Positions 34,507 to 44,027 of a stretch of 64,000 nt of DNA are shown here, piece after piece. The stretch's first letter is position 1; every line of letters begins with the position of its first letter. A program made the translations under genes and the position numbers. The stretch is from an uncultured Clostridia bacterium. Lineage in GTDB: Bacteria > Bacillota > Clostridia > Christensenellales > Borkfalkiaceae. Location of the stretch: NCBI GenBank assembly GCA_944328495.1, contig CALVHR010000005.1, positions 1-64,000 of the forward strand, written 5' to 3'. The notes below the pieces were generated by a model that searched no databases, had not been told where the DNA came from, and was given only the letters and a program-made list of their open reading frames with translations.

Positions 34507-35217
34507 TCAGACCATCTTGCTCATTTCGTTTTTCAGCTTTGCAATGATCTTCTTTTCCAGTCTCGAAATGTATGACTGCGAGATTCCCAAAAGATCCGCA
34601 ACGTCTTTTTGCGTCATCTCCTCCCGCCCGTTCAGTCCGAAACGCAGATTCATGATCTTCTGGTCCCGCTCGGGAAGTTTTTTGAGCGCTCCCAACAGCA
34701 GCTCCTTTTCCACACCAGTTTCAATATCTTTGTATACGATATCGCTGTCCGTACCGAGAATGTCCGACAGCAACAGTTCGTTTCCTTCCCAATCGGTATT
34801 GAGCGGCTCATCGAAAGACACCTCGCTTTTCAGCCGCACGAGGCGCCGCAAATACATCAGAATCTCGTTTTCGATGCATCGCGAAGCGTATGTGGCGAGT
34901 TTGATGTTTTTGCTCGGATTAAAGGAGTTTACCGCTTTGATCAGCCCGATCGTTCCCACAGACACGAGATCGTCCGAATCGGCCCCCGTATTATCGAATT
35001 TGCGGGCTATGTAAACGACCAGCCGCAGATTGTGCTCGATGAGCGAAGACTTCACTTCTTCGTCCCCTTTCGAGAGCTTGCCCAAAAGATCGGACTCCTC
35101 TTCCGCCGTGTACGGAAGAGGCAGAGCCTCACTGCCGCATATGTAGTCAAGTACGTTTTCCCGCATCTTCATCCTGCGCATCAACCGGCGCAGGGACGCT
35201 CGGATCTTGTTCAGCAT
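34507..35217 (-). CDS. sigE: Sporulation sigma factor SigE (pro-form)
   Basis: Mother-cell early sigma factor, 236 residues including the pro-sequence. The basic N-terminus (about 1-28, [14 protein letters not shown]) precedes GSEALPLP, the region after the SpoIIGA cleavage site. Region 2 ([35 protein letters not shown]) and region 4 ([22 protein letters not shown]) match SigE throughout. SD GGAGG lies 6 bases before the ATG, inside the end of spoIIGA; the two genes overlap by 71 bases, which couples protease and substrate. Confidence 0.96.
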   Translation of the reverse strand: MLNKIRASLRRLMRRMKMRENVLDYICGSEALPLPYTAEEESDLLGKLSKGDEEVKSSLIEHNLRLVVYIARKFDNTGADSDDLVSVGTIGLIKAVNSFNPSKNIKLATYASRCIENEILMYLRRLVRLKSEVSFDEPLNTDWEGNELLLSDILGTDSDIVYKDIETGVEKELLLGALKKLPERDQKIMNLRFGLNGREEMTQKDVADLLGISQSYISRLEKKIIAKLKNEMSKMV

Positions 35218-36073
35218 CCTTCACCTCCGAATCCGAAAAATCTTCCTCTTTCGTAAACGATGCCGGCAAAATCAACGCATATTCTCCGGCAAACGATTGC
35301 TCACTGATCGCAACCGTCACATCTCTTAATATATTCGCGCGCCCGCCGTAATATATCTCCAAAACATCAATTTGAAAGGCGGTCAGAAAAGATTTTCCGT
35401 TTACGGTACGCACTTCGATTTTTTCACATGGCGTCGACACCGAAAACAATCCGTCCGCAAGCAATGAAAGCGCTACGGCACGTTCCGCAATCACCACGCC
35501 GCGCCCGCGACTGTCTTTCAGACGATTCCCCGTATCGGCAAATGCCCGCGCGGAAACGCTCTTTTTTCGCAAGGTCAGACGGCAATCGAACTGCAACGCC
35601 GCAAGTTTTTTGCGGGTTCGGACAAACTTTGCAAACCGCGGCCCGCCGAACGCCAACGCCACACAGGCAAGAACCAATACGCCCGACGGAAGGGCCCGCA
35701 CTGTGTACGAAAGCGCTCCGCCCTGCCCTATCTCTCCTTGCGCAAACAGCGCCGTCAAAATTCCCGCAAACGCAAACATGTATCCTGCAAAGGCAAGCGA
35801 GCAGAGCGCATATGTCCGTTTTCGTTTGAACGTAGCGGCAGGCAAAGGCAACACTGCCAGCACACCGTATTTGACAAGAATATCGACGGCAAGCGGCAAG
35901 GAAAAATACAAGCAAAATACGGCATACCCCGTGCCCAGCGCCGCCCCGAAAAGAGCGACAATTCCGATTCGCCACAATTTTGCTCTGCCCTTTACAGTAC
36001 GAACGGCACAATACAAAAGCGCGGCATCCGCACAGAAGTTATCGATAAACAAAAGATCGATATAGACGACCAC
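35147..36073 (-). CDS. spoIIGA: Sigma-E processing aspartic peptidase SpoIIGA
   Basis: Membrane protease that cleaves pro-SigE. About five transmembrane segments fill residues 1-150; a soluble protease domain follows with the catalytic motif FADTGNRL (about 180). The C-terminal tail is acidic. I take the GTG at 36073 as start: the G-run of AGGGGG lies 8 bases upstream, while the GTG three codons earlier (36082) sits on that run. It is the first gene of the sporulation operon, with a TATAAT but no well-spaced -35 upstream. Confidence 0.9.
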   Translation of the reverse strand: MVVYIDLLFIDNFCADAALLYCAVRTVKGRAKLWRIGIVALFGAALGTGYAVFCLYFSLPLAVDILVKYGVLAVLPLPAATFKRKRTYALCSLAFAGYMFAFAGILTALFAQGEIGQGGALSYTVRALPSGVLVLACVALAFGGPRFAKFVRTRKKLAALQFDCRLTLRKKSVSARAFADTGNRLKDSRGRGVVIAERAVALSLLADGLFSVSTPCEKIEVRTVNGKSFLTAFQIDVLEIYYGGRANILRDVTVAISEQSFAGEYALILPASFTKEEDFSDSEVKDAEQDPSVPAPVDAQDEDAGKRT

Positions 36074-36102
36074 GCGTTGCACCCCCTTCGTCGTGTGAAA
36101 AC

Positions 36103-36167
36103 ATTATAAGCCCGTCTTTCTGCGATATTTTGGAAAGGCTTGCCGCCTTGCGTCGGATTTTGACGAG
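36103..36167 (-). promoter_or_regulatory. spoIIG-type promoter with possible Spo0A box
   Basis: TATAAT at 36103-36108 on the minus strand has no -35 at 17 bases; TTTCCA (36131-36136) lies at 22 bases, as in the Spo0A-activated Bacillus spoIIG promoter. A Spo0A-like CTCGTCAAAAT (36157-36167, six of seven core bases) lies upstream. Confidence 0.45.
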
Positions 36168-36198
36168 AATGTCTGTACGCTCATCAGGAAAAGCGCGT

Positions 36199-36234
36199 AA
36201 AAATACGGCGGCGAATGATCGCCGCCGTATTTTT
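36199..36234 (-). terminator. Rho-independent terminator of Cys-rich lipoprotein gene
   Basis: A perfect 16-bp stem (36199-36214/36219-36234), loop ATGA, with five T at its 3' end. It lies 144 bases past the lipoprotein stop. The 304 bases from 36074 to 36377 hold this terminator, the spoIIG promoter and the short frame at 36242-36418. Confidence 0.88.
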
Positions 36235-36241
36235 ATCGGGT

Positions 36242-36418
36242 TCAGTCGCTGACTGTCCGCACACTTTCGTTCTCAAGCAATGTTTCCATAGATTCGGCAA
36301 CGGCAACGCCGTCCGCTGTGTTGTCCGTTTGTGAATTTTTTATTATTTCAAAACAGCATCCTGTGCGGAGGGAACACTCAAGCAAGCTGTCTTTTCCACG
36401 CCGATTCGCAATATTCAA
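36242..36418 (-). other. Short open frame overlapping lipoprotein gene end (unproven)
   Basis: In the +1 frame relative to the lipoprotein gene a stop-free frame runs to a TGA only 8 bases before the terminator. From the TTG at 36418 it would encode 58 residues (ending ENESVRTVSD). No SD or ATG supports it. It may be a remnant, a frameshift extension, or chance. Confidence 0.2.
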
Positions 36419-39400
36419 AATAAATGCACCAGCTCGAACCGATCAGATCGGAATAGACATACTCGTTCGCGTTCGAGACCGTAATATCCCCGGCCTGCCA
36501 TCCTTTCGGCTCCGTAAATTGTACCTCAAATAACCGATAGGATACCCATTCCGAGGAACCGAACGCCCGCGCCCCGATGTCGGTCACGCTCGCGGGAATA
36601 TAGATGACTGCATCGTATTCTCCCCCTGCCGTGGATACCCAGCCGATGCCGTAAAACGCTTCTTCCCCGATGGAGACGATGCCCGAATCCAACCAATCGA
36701 GCTCTATGGAATTATCGATGCTGCCGGCATATGCAAACGCGCGCCTCGAAATATCCTTCAAACCTGTTCCGAACCGGATTTCACGGATCAGTGTACTGTA
36801 TTCGAACGCCCTTTCACCGAGATACGTCAAGCTGTCGGGCAAACTGAGTCTTTGGATAAACGAATGCCCGAATGCAACCGCGCCGATGTGTCGGACGCCC
36901 TTTCCAAGATCCAGGCTCGTGAGCGGAACATACTCGAACGCATGATCGCCGATGTATGTACAGGAATCGGGAACGGACAGGGTCAGCTCGTTCGGCTTTG
37001 CGCTCTCTTTCTGCCTTGCGAACGCATATGCTTCGATGCTCTCCAACCCCTCGGGGAAAGAGAAGCTTTCGATCGGACAATTATAGAAAGCGTACTCGCC
37101 GATGATCTTGACCGAATCGGGAACAGTGATACGCGTGATGCGACTCTCCGCAAAGCTGATGATGGTATCGATGCGGATCGTCTTTTCAAAAGACACATAG
37201 GTCAGCGAAGTACAGCCGCTGCAATCGCCTATATACGTGAACGACGCAGGAAAGGTGATGCCTGTGATCGAAGTGTTGCCCTGCAGTGCCGTATCGCTGA
37301 GGGAAGTGACAAACTTTCCGTTATAGATCCCGTTGATGACCAGTTCCCCCGAGAACGAAGGATCAATCCCCGTGATCTCGTATGTACCGTCCGCCAGCAG
37401 GTTGTAGGTAAACACCGACGGATCGGTGTATTCGATATCTCCCGAATGATGTTTTAGGTCAGTATTGCAATACCCGCATTTATCGCTGCCCGAAAGAGCG
37501 GAATGGATCTCCCATTCGGTCACCGCCTCGCCGCACGCGGTGCAAACATGCCAGTGCGCAACCGAATTGCATTCATACCCCTGTCCGAGCGTGTGCTCAA
37601 GCTTCGGCGTGATGCGCGTGATCTCGTCCCCGCAGTGTACGCACACGCCGCGATCGAGCCCTTCCCCTTTGCAGCTGGCGGCAATCTCGGTGGTCCAGGC
37701 GTATTCGTGTCCCGCCGCAGGAATGACGCTCGGCTCGCCGCGGACGTAATTCCCGTCCGTATCCATGACATAATTGTGCTTGCACGACGTACAGAAATAA
37801 TAAGCGGACAGGCCCTCCTCAAGGCAAGTCGCGGGGATCTCTTCGTGTACGACAAAATTATGCGAAACGATCGGCGTTGAAACGATCTGGGTGCGCTTAT
37901 GTCCGCAGACCTCGCAGACAAAGGTGAGCTCGCCCACAAATTCGCAGGCGGGGACATCCGTGTAAATCGCCTGATACCGATGGCTTTCATAGCCGACCGT
38001 TACGCCCGCACAGCCGCACGTCACGGCATGCCAATGTCCGTTCGCGTTATACGTCCACTGTTCGGAATACGGGTGCGGCTCAAGCGGCTTGATCACACTC
38101 TCTTCGGAGATCTCCTCGCTGCCCGCTTCGTCGGAAAAGACGGCTCCGCAGTTCACGCAGCGGTAATGGGCCGAATATCCGTGCACCGAACAGGTCGATT
38201 CCGTTTCCTGCCTGTATTCGATCTCGTGCGGAAGCTGTTTCAAAAGAATTTCCGATCCCGTCAGGTTTTGCGTGCAGTCTTCGTCGGCAAAGAGTTTCCC
38301 GCATATCGAACAATTCCAATATTCAATGTTTCCGGGCGCCGAACAACTCGGCGGAACGGCTTCGATATGTCCGACAGTATGGATCCCCGTCGCCGGAATC
38401 TCCACTTCGCTCGCACCCAATTCGCTCCCGATATAGGCGGATGCATCCGAAAAGTATCCGCCGCAATGTCTGCACTGATAACAATCCATGCGGATGCCTG
38501 TCAGGCAAGACGCCTCCCGCTGTTCAATAAATTCCGTGAAATGATACGCCGTCCCATGCGGCAGTGTCAGTAAGGAAAGACTTGTGGGTGTCATATTGCG
38601 GTCAAAACAGCCGCCGCAATCGCCGCAAATGTAATGCTCGTCGGTACCGTCCGCAATGCAGGTCGGTTCCGTTCTGTCAAAGTGTTCTAATTTCTCATGT
38701 CTCTGCCAATCCTGCGGCAAGAATATGTTATAAACGGGAGATTGGCATTGTCCGTCGGAAAAACGGGCAGAACATTCGCCGCATTCCCAATATTCGACCT
38801 GCCCGCTTCTCACACAGTTCGGCTCGATCCGTTCATGATGCGTCAGCGAATGCGCCGCAAGCGGCAGGTACATATCCGAATAGTAGAGTTCTTCCGTGCA
38901 CTGTTCGTCATAAAACATCTTGCCGCAATCATTGCAAGCCCAGTAATCCCGCATACCCGCAACCGTACAGGTCGAAGCATATCCCCTCACAAACTCGGAT
39001 GAATGACGGGCGGGATCGGGCGGGGTCGCAAGCTCCGAATCGCTGAATACAGGCTGCGTCCCGTCGCTGTCCCAAAACTTCGCATGGCAGTGACTGCAAT
39101 CATAATGCGCCGCAACACCCGCAACCGTACACGTACCCGGCCTTTTCTCAGAAAATACAAGAATATGCTGCCCGTATTCCGCTTTTTCGATGCTGTCTCG
39201 CTCAATCAAGATCGTGCATTCGGCATCCGCAAACAAAAGATCGCAGTTTTTACAGCTCCAATATTCATTTGTGCCCTTTGAATTGCACGTGGAAGGCGCT
39301 TCCGCATGATACACGGAAACGTGTTCCCGTGTCGCGGGAATGATCAGTTCACTGTCGTTTCGGATCTCGTCGAGCGCATTTCCGTCGCTGAATTTTTTCT

Positions 39401-39872
39401 GGCAGACGTCACAGGCATAATATTCGCACGCGCCGGCATCCGCGCACGTTGCGGGTATCTCCGCAACATGATGCAGCGAATGCGCCCCGAGCCGGCCATA
39501 CTCAAACGTCTCTTCGCCGCGCTGTCCGCACCCGCCGCAGGATTTATAATACACCGCAGGTGCAGTGCAAGTCGCCGCCGTTTTCAAATACTCGTCCGAT
39601 GCGTTCTCCTCGTATGTATGCGGCAGTTTCGCAACGATGACGGACGCGGAAGAAATCTCCTTTGTTCCTTCGGCATCCGAAAAATATTTTCCGCATCCCT
39701 CACAATACCAGTGCGCGATATTCCCTTCCGCACAGCACGTCGCTTCCGTCGCACTCCGCTCTGCGAGCGAGTGCACGTGTTCGGCCTTTTCCTCTTCGCA
39801 TGCGGAAAAAATTGCTGCGCAAAAAAACACCGCCACGATCGCTGACAGCAAAAACAGGCATATTCTTTTCAT
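36378..39872 (-). CDS. Giant Cys-rich repeat lipoprotein with BspA-type leucine-rich repeats
   Basis: A 1164-residue surface lipoprotein (lipobox IFSAC, Cys at 25). Residues about 40-800 hold at least 14 repeats of roughly 45-55 residues of the form TC-x4-G-x3-Y-[WY]-x-C-x2-C-G-x3-F-x-D, for example GNIEYWNCSICGKLFAD, each usually preceded by His. Each unit offers three Cys and a His, a possible metal-binding knuckle. Residues about 830-1164 are LRR_5 (BspA-like) repeats (ITVPDSVKIIGEYAFYNCPI). GGGGAG lies 6 bases before the ATG. Adhesion is typical for BspA proteins; the repeat role is unknown. Confidence 0.8.
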   Translation of the reverse strand: MKRICLFLLSAIVAVFFCAAIFSACEEEKAEHVHSLAERSATEATCCAEGNIAHWYCEGCGKYFSDAEGTKEISSASVIVAKLPHTYEENASDEYLKTAATCTAPAVYYKSCGGCGQRGEETFEYGRLGAHSLHHVAEIPATCADAGACEYYACDVCQKKFSDGNALDEIRNDSELIIPATREHVSVYHAEAPSTCNSKGTNEYWSCKNCDLLFADAECTILIERDSIEKAEYGQHILVFSEKRPGTCTVAGVAAHYDCSHCHAKFWDSDGTQPVFSDSELATPPDPARHSSEFVRGYASTCTVAGMRDYWACNDCGKMFYDEQCTEELYYSDMYLPLAAHSLTHHERIEPNCVRSGQVEYWECGECSARFSDGQCQSPVYNIFLPQDWQRHEKLEHFDRTEPTCIADGTDEHYICGDCGGCFDRNMTPTSLSLLTLPHGTAYHFTEFIEQREASCLTGIRMDCYQCRHCGGYFSDASAYIGSELGASEVEIPATGIHTVGHIEAVPPSCSAPGNIEYWNCSICGKLFADEDCTQNLTGSEILLKQLPHEIEYRQETESTCSVHGYSAHYRCVNCGAVFSDEAGSEEISEESVIKPLEPHPYSEQWTYNANGHWHAVTCGCAGVTVGYESHRYQAIYTDVPACEFVGELTFVCEVCGHKRTQIVSTPIVSHNFVVHEEIPATCLEEGLSAYYFCTSCKHNYVMDTDGNYVRGEPSVIPAAGHEYAWTTEIAASCKGEGLDRGVCVHCGDEITRITPKLEHTLGQGYECNSVAHWHVCTACGEAVTEWEIHSALSGSDKCGYCNTDLKHHSGDIEYTDPSVFTYNLLADGTYEITGIDPSFSGELVINGIYNGKFVTSLSDTALQGNTSITGITFPASFTYIGDCSGCTSLTYVSFEKTIRIDTIISFAESRITRITVPDSVKIIGEYAFYNCPIESFSFPEGLESIEAYAFARQKESAKPNELTLSVPDSCTYIGDHAFEYVPLTSLDLGKGVRHIGAVAFGHSFIQRLSLPDSLTYLGERAFEYSTLIREIRFGTGLKDISRRAFAYAGSIDNSIELDWLDSGIVSIGEEAFYGIGWVSTAGGEYDAVIYIPASVTDIGARAFGSSEWVSYRLFEVQFTEPKGWQAGDITVSNANEYVYSDLIGSSWCIYFEYCESAWKRQLA

Positions 39873-39965
39873 ACTCAGCTCCCCAAAAAATTTTCACGGC
39901 CCGAACAATAAAACCGCTTCCGTCCTTTCCTTATCGGCCGCATATTTTGACTACGTTCCCGTTTC

Positions 39966-39971
39966 AGTATA
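39966..39971 (-). promoter_or_regulatory. Candidate -10 box of Cys-rich lipoprotein gene
   Basis: TATACT on the minus strand, about 95 bases before the ATG. The best -35 (TTGTGC) is 19 bases away, so the promoter is weak or needs activation. Confidence 0.4.
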
Positions 39972-40048
39972 ACACAATAAATTACGCGCGGCACAAACAT
40001 CACAAAAATGTGAATTATTTCTTTTGCGGCAACATAACTTCCGCGCAA

Positions 40049-40090
40049 AAAAAGATCGCCTAGCCCGACATCGGGCTCGGCGATCTTTTT
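40049..40090. terminator. Bidirectional terminator of phosphoglycosyl transferase-like gene
   Basis: A stem of 19 pairs with one mismatch (40049-40068/40071-40090), A-run on one side and T-run on the other. It lies 15 bases past the stop at 40105. Confidence 0.88.
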
Positions 40091-40104
40091 AATAAAACCG
40101 ATTG

Positions 40105-40974
40105 TTAATGAAACCGATTGAAATCGCGGAAATTTGCCGCCTCAAATTCGCGGCGCTCCGCTTTCGCACGCTTGATATCGCGCAGTTTTTCCTCTCCTTC
40201 GCGGGTATATTCTTCCGCCTCTTCTTCGGAGATCGTGCCTTCGCGCAACAGCCAGTCAACGTAACCGACCTCTGTGCAAATGCCGTAACGCCCCGCCGCG
40301 TCGCCGCGCAGTCGGTTTGCTATTTTACTCATGAAAAAAGAAAGATCGCGGAAAAAATTCAGATGTGCGACATATTCGGCATCCTCTTCGAACATTTCCG
40401 GCCAGGTCAGATTCTCTCCGCCGAAACGCTCCAAAGAGCTGACCAGTCCCGGGCGCATCGAAAACCGCACGGCAGCATCCTCGCCGACCGCACAACCGTC
40501 CCGCAAACTCATCGCGCGCGGTCCGACAAAACTCAGCTTTCCCGCAAAGACAGCCGGCAGACAGGGATAATATTTCAGCCCCGTCGCTTTGAGAAATTTC
40601 CCCATGGCTGTCGTGCGTTCGCGTTCCGGCAAAAGATTCCCGTCCGCATCGCGGCGGATCCGCTCGGTCGCAAAAGAAGTGATTTTGATCGGCTTTCCCT
40701 TCTTCCCGCAAAAATACTCCGAAACAAACAGCGATGCATAGGCATTCTGCGACTTGTTATAGATCGCATCCGCAAGGAGTGCAAGCAGGAAAAAGACCAA
40801 AAAAACGATCATAAAAATCGCCGAAAACAGCACATCCAGCGCACGTTTGAAAAACCATCGGTAATTCAGCGCAATAATGAGCACGAGCACCGCAAGATCG
40901 AGCACGATAAAAATTGTCATGCCCCACCATGTATTCAAAAACCCCTCGGAGGAGTTCGCAAGCATTGCATTCAT
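40105..40974 (-). CDS. Divergent bacterial sugar transferase (phosphoglycosyl transferase-like)
   Basis: A 289-residue protein resembling monotopic phosphoglycosyl transferases (PglC/WcaJ), which load a sugar phosphate on undecaprenyl phosphate. It has two hydrophobic segments, then FKRALDVLFSAIF, KITSFATER, GKFLKATGL, GKLSFVGPRAM and MRPGLVSSLERFG. The catalytic Asp-Glu dyad of PglC (in LLSDELRL) aligns with LLPERERT, so both catalytic residues differ, and the SLDELPQ-type stretch reads TGLKYYPCLP. The protein may be inactive or altered in chemistry. Long C-terminal charged helix. Monocistronic, strong promoter. Confidence 0.75.
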   Translation of the reverse strand: MNAMLANSSEGFLNTWWGMTIFIVLDLAVLVLIIALNYRWFFKRALDVLFSAIFMIVFLVFFLLALLADAIYNKSQNAYASLFVSEYFCGKKGKPIKITSFATERIRRDADGNLLPERERTTAMGKFLKATGLKYYPCLPAVFAGKLSFVGPRAMSLRDGCAVGEDAAVRFSMRPGLVSSLERFGGENLTWPEMFEEDAEYVAHLNFFRDLSFFMSKIANRLRGDAAGRYGICTEVGYVDWLLREGTISEEEAEEYTREGEEKLRDIKRAKAERREFEAANFRDFNRFH

Positions 40975-41000
40975 TGTATCTTCCTCTCGTTTGATACATC

Positions 41001-41029
41001 ATTATACCATACGCAATGCGTGATGGCAA
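41001..41029 (-). promoter_or_regulatory. SigA-type promoter of sugar transferase-like gene
   Basis: -35 TTGCCA (41024-41029), 17 bases ending in TGG, -10 TATAAT (41001-41006), minus strand. A small palindrome (ACGCA and TGCGT) fills the spacer. Confidence 0.78.
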
Positions 41030-41061
41030 CCTCTTTCATACGCAAAGATCGGACTTTTTCT

Positions 41062-41682
41062 TTAAGGCAACTCCTCTTCCGCCGGCTCTTCGCTTGCCGC
41101 ATACCGCGCGCAAATTTCGTCGAGCAGAGTCAGAACAGACTCCCTGCCCAAACGCGTCTGGGCAGATGTCGCGATCACATTGCCCTCGCCCGTCTTAAAG
41201 CAGGCCGCGATCCTGCGGACAGCCTCTTTCACGCGCGTCTTGGCAAGTTTATCCGCCTTGGTCGCTATGATCGTAAACGGCGTGCGCGTTTCATACAGAA
41301 AAGAGATCATCGTCTGATCGTCCGCCGTCGGATCGTGGCGGATGTCTGCAAGAGAAAAAACGTGCGTCACCGCCCCTTCCTGCGCAAAAAAATCGTCCAG
41401 AAGTTTCGCCCATTTGTCTTTTTCCGCTTTGGAAACGCGGGCAAACCCATACCCCGGAAGATCGGCAAGCAGAAATTGACCGAAGTCAAAATAATTGACA
41501 AGGCGCGTCCTGCCCGGCTCCGCCGAGGTTCGGGCAAGTTTGTTGCGGTTTGCAAGCATGTTGATGAACGAACTCTTGCCGACATTGGACTTGCCGCACA
41601 CCGCGATCATGGGTTTGTCGGGGCGGACAAACCCCTTTTTATCCGCCGCGGAAGTTATGAATTTTGCGTCTTTGATGATCAT
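41062..41682 (-). CDS. engB: Ribosome biogenesis GTPase EngB (YsxC/YihA)
   Basis: A 206-residue GTPase needed for late 50S subunit assembly. G1 is GKSNVGKSS (about residues 30-38), the G2 threonine is in PGRTRLVNYF, G3 is DLPGYGFA and G4 TKAD, with SAQTRLG as G5. Length fits the family. It follows lon by 17 bases, as lonA-ysxC do in Bacillus. The acidic tail (EEPAEEELP) is variable in the family. Confidence 0.93.
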   Translation of the reverse strand: MIIKDAKFITSAADKKGFVRPDKPMIAVCGKSNVGKSSFINMLANRNKLARTSAEPGRTRLVNYFDFGQFLLADLPGYGFARVSKAEKDKWAKLLDDFFAQEGAVTHVFSLADIRHDPTADDQTMISFLYETRTPFTIIATKADKLAKTRVKEAVRRIAACFKTGEGNVIATSAQTRLGRESVLTLLDEICARYAASEEPAEEELP

Positions 41683-41699
41683 GTTCTCTCACCGACCGA

Positions 41700-44018
41700 T
41701 CACAGTCCCGCAATGGCGTTGCGGAACACGGCGTCCGCCTCGGATACGGGAATAAAGTTCAGCTCACTGCGCACATTGGCGGGGATCTCTTCCTCGTCCT
41801 TCGCATTGTCTTTGGGAATGATAATATTGCGAATGCCGATGCGGTGTGCCGCGAGCGCTTTCTCTTTGAGACCGCCGATGGGCAGAACTTTGCCGCGCAG
41901 TGTGATCTCGCCCGTCATTGCAATGTCTTTACGCACGGGCTTGTGGGTGAACGCGGACAAAATAGCGGTCGCCATCGTGATCCCCGCACTGGGCCCGTCC
42001 TTGGGCGTCGCGCCCTCGGGAACGTGGATATGGATATCCGTTTCCGAAAACGCTTCGGCGGGAATGCCGTACTTATCCGCATGGGCGCGGATATAGCTGA
42101 TCGCCGCGCGCGCCGATTCTTTCATCACATCGCCGAGTTTCCCCGTGAGCAGGATCTCGCCCTTGCCGGGCATGGTCGATACCTCGATGGTCAGCGTCGT
42201 GCCGCCCACGCTTGTCCACGCAAGCCCTGTTGCGGCGCCCACTTCATTGCCGTCAAGCTGTGCGGGATCGTCGTTGTATTTGCGAATGCCCAGAATGCTT
42301 TCCAAATTCTCTTCGGTCACGATTTGTTTGCCGATGTCCTTGTTTTCGGCATAACGTACCGCGATTTTTCGGCACACGGACCCGATCTGACGCTCCAAAT
42401 TGCGCACACCCGCTTCCATCGTATATCCTTCGATGATCGCCGTGAGCGCACCGTCCGTGATCTCCAAAAGCCCGTCGGGAAGTCCGTTTTCTTTAACTTT
42501 TTTGGGTACCAGGTAGCGCTTGGCGATCTCGCGCTTTTCATCCAGCGTATAGCCGTTGAGCTCGATCAGCTCCATGCGGTCCAAAAGAGGTGCGGGGATG
42601 GTGTCCACCGTATTCGCCGTCGTGATGAACAAGACCTTGGAAAGATCGTACGGCACTTCGAGGAAACGATCGCGGAAGGTCGCATTCTGCTCGGGATCGA
42701 GCACTTCCAAAAGTGCGCTTGCGGGATCGCCGCGCATATCCGAAGATACTTTGTCGATCTCATCCAACAAAAACACGGGATTGATGCTGCCCGCTTGCTT
42801 CATGGCATAGATGATGCGCCCCGGGATCGCGCCGACGTACGTCCTGCGATGGCCGCGGATCTCCGCTTCGTCCTTGACGCCGCCCAAGCTCATCCGCACA
42901 AATTTTCTGCCCAGCGCCCGCGCGACCGAACGCGCTATGGACGTCTTGCCGACGCCCGGAGGGCCCACAAAACAGAGAATGGGCGCATTCATGCTCTTTG
43001 TGAGCTGCAAAACCGCAAGGTATTCCGTAATGCGCGTTTTCACCTTTTCCAGCCCGTAATGATCTTCGTCCAGGATCTTCTGCGCATCCGCAAGATTCTC
43101 GGTGTCTTTGGTCTCCTCCGTCCACGGCAGATCGATCAGCCAGTCAAGATAGTTCCGAATCACCGTATATTCGGGCGAAGACGGCGGCATTTTGTCCGTG
43201 CGAGCGATCTCTTTGAGCGCCTTTTCTTCGATCTCGGGGGGCATATGCTTTTCCTTGATCTGCGTTGTCAGAGTATCCCGCTCTTCCTCGTCGTCGCCCA
43301 GTTCGTTATGGATGGCTTTGAGCTGCTCGCGCAGGAAATATTCTTTTTGGTTCTTGTCGATGTTCTGACGCACCGCCGCGCTGATCTTCTTTTCCAGCTT
43401 TGCGATCTCCAGTTCGTCGTTGAGACAGCGCTCAAATATTTTCAGGCGCTCGACGACGTTCGCGGTTTCCAGGATCTGCTGCTTGATGTCCTCTTTGATA
43501 TGAAGATAAGACAGCGCGTTGGAAACATACGCATCCGGTTCGGTAAACTTTTCCAGCGTCGCGGCGGCATCCTTGGGAAATCGCATATCGCTCGCCTGAA
43601 TGTCGCGCATCACATCCTGCGCGGTGCGAAAATACGCCTCTTCCAACACCGGATCCCCGTGCAGCGATTTCACTTCGTACACGTTTGCATACAGACAGCC
43701 GTCCTCTTCGTATATCTCTTCCGCTTTGGCGCGGTATAATCCGTCTACGGTCACGCGAAGATTCCCCGACGAAAGTTTCGCAATCTGTTTGATCTTGACA
43801 ACTGTCCCGACCGCACAGATATCGTCGGGCGTGATATCGTTTTTATTGGCGTCGCGCTGATAACTGACAAACAAAGTCATATCCCGCTCGGAAGCACGCG
43901 AAATCGCGGTGAGCGAAATAAGCCTCCCCGCATCGAAGGAATTCACCGTTTCGGGAAATATCACTTTGCCCCGCAACGCTACCACGGGATAATTGACAAT
44001 CTTTTTACTTTTCGGCAT
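41700..44018 (-). CDS. lon: ATP-dependent protease Lon
   Basis: A 772-residue Lon (LonA type): N-terminal substrate domain (VVALRGKVIFPETVNSFD), coiled-coil region, AAA+ module with Walker A GPPGVGKTS and Walker B FLLDEIDKV, sensor and C-terminal protease domain with catalytic Ser in DGPSAGITMA and Lys in GGLKEKALAAHR. It degrades misfolded and regulatory proteins in the cytoplasm. The SD is AGGGG, 6-7 bases before the ATG. A leader of about 80 bases with two hairpins precedes it; no CIRCE or CtsR site was seen. Confidence 0.95.
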   Translation of the reverse strand: MPKSKKIVNYPVVALRGKVIFPETVNSFDAGRLISLTAISRASERDMTLFVSYQRDANKNDITPDDICAVGTVVKIKQIAKLSSGNLRVTVDGLYRAKAEEIYEEDGCLYANVYEVKSLHGDPVLEEAYFRTAQDVMRDIQASDMRFPKDAAATLEKFTEPDAYVSNALSYLHIKEDIKQQILETANVVERLKIFERCLNDELEIAKLEKKISAAVRQNIDKNQKEYFLREQLKAIHNELGDDEEERDTLTTQIKEKHMPPEIEEKALKEIARTDKMPPSSPEYTVIRNYLDWLIDLPWTEETKDTENLADAQKILDEDHYGLEKVKTRITEYLAVLQLTKSMNAPILCFVGPPGVGKTSIARSVARALGRKFVRMSLGGVKDEAEIRGHRRTYVGAIPGRIIYAMKQAGSINPVFLLDEIDKVSSDMRGDPASALLEVLDPEQNATFRDRFLEVPYDLSKVLFITTANTVDTIPAPLLDRMELIELNGYTLDEKREIAKRYLVPKKVKENGLPDGLLEITDGALTAIIEGYTMEAGVRNLERQIGSVCRKIAVRYAENKDIGKQIVTEENLESILGIRKYNDDPAQLDGNEVGAATGLAWTSVGGTTLTIEVSTMPGKGEILLTGKLGDVMKESARAAISYIRAHADKYGIPAEAFSETDIHIHVPEGATPKDGPSAGITMATAILSAFTHKPVRKDIAMTGEITLRGKVLPIGGLKEKALAAHRIGIRNIIIPKDNAKDEEEIPANVRSELNFIPVSEADAVFRNAIAGL

Positions 44019-44027
44019 AATTTACCC

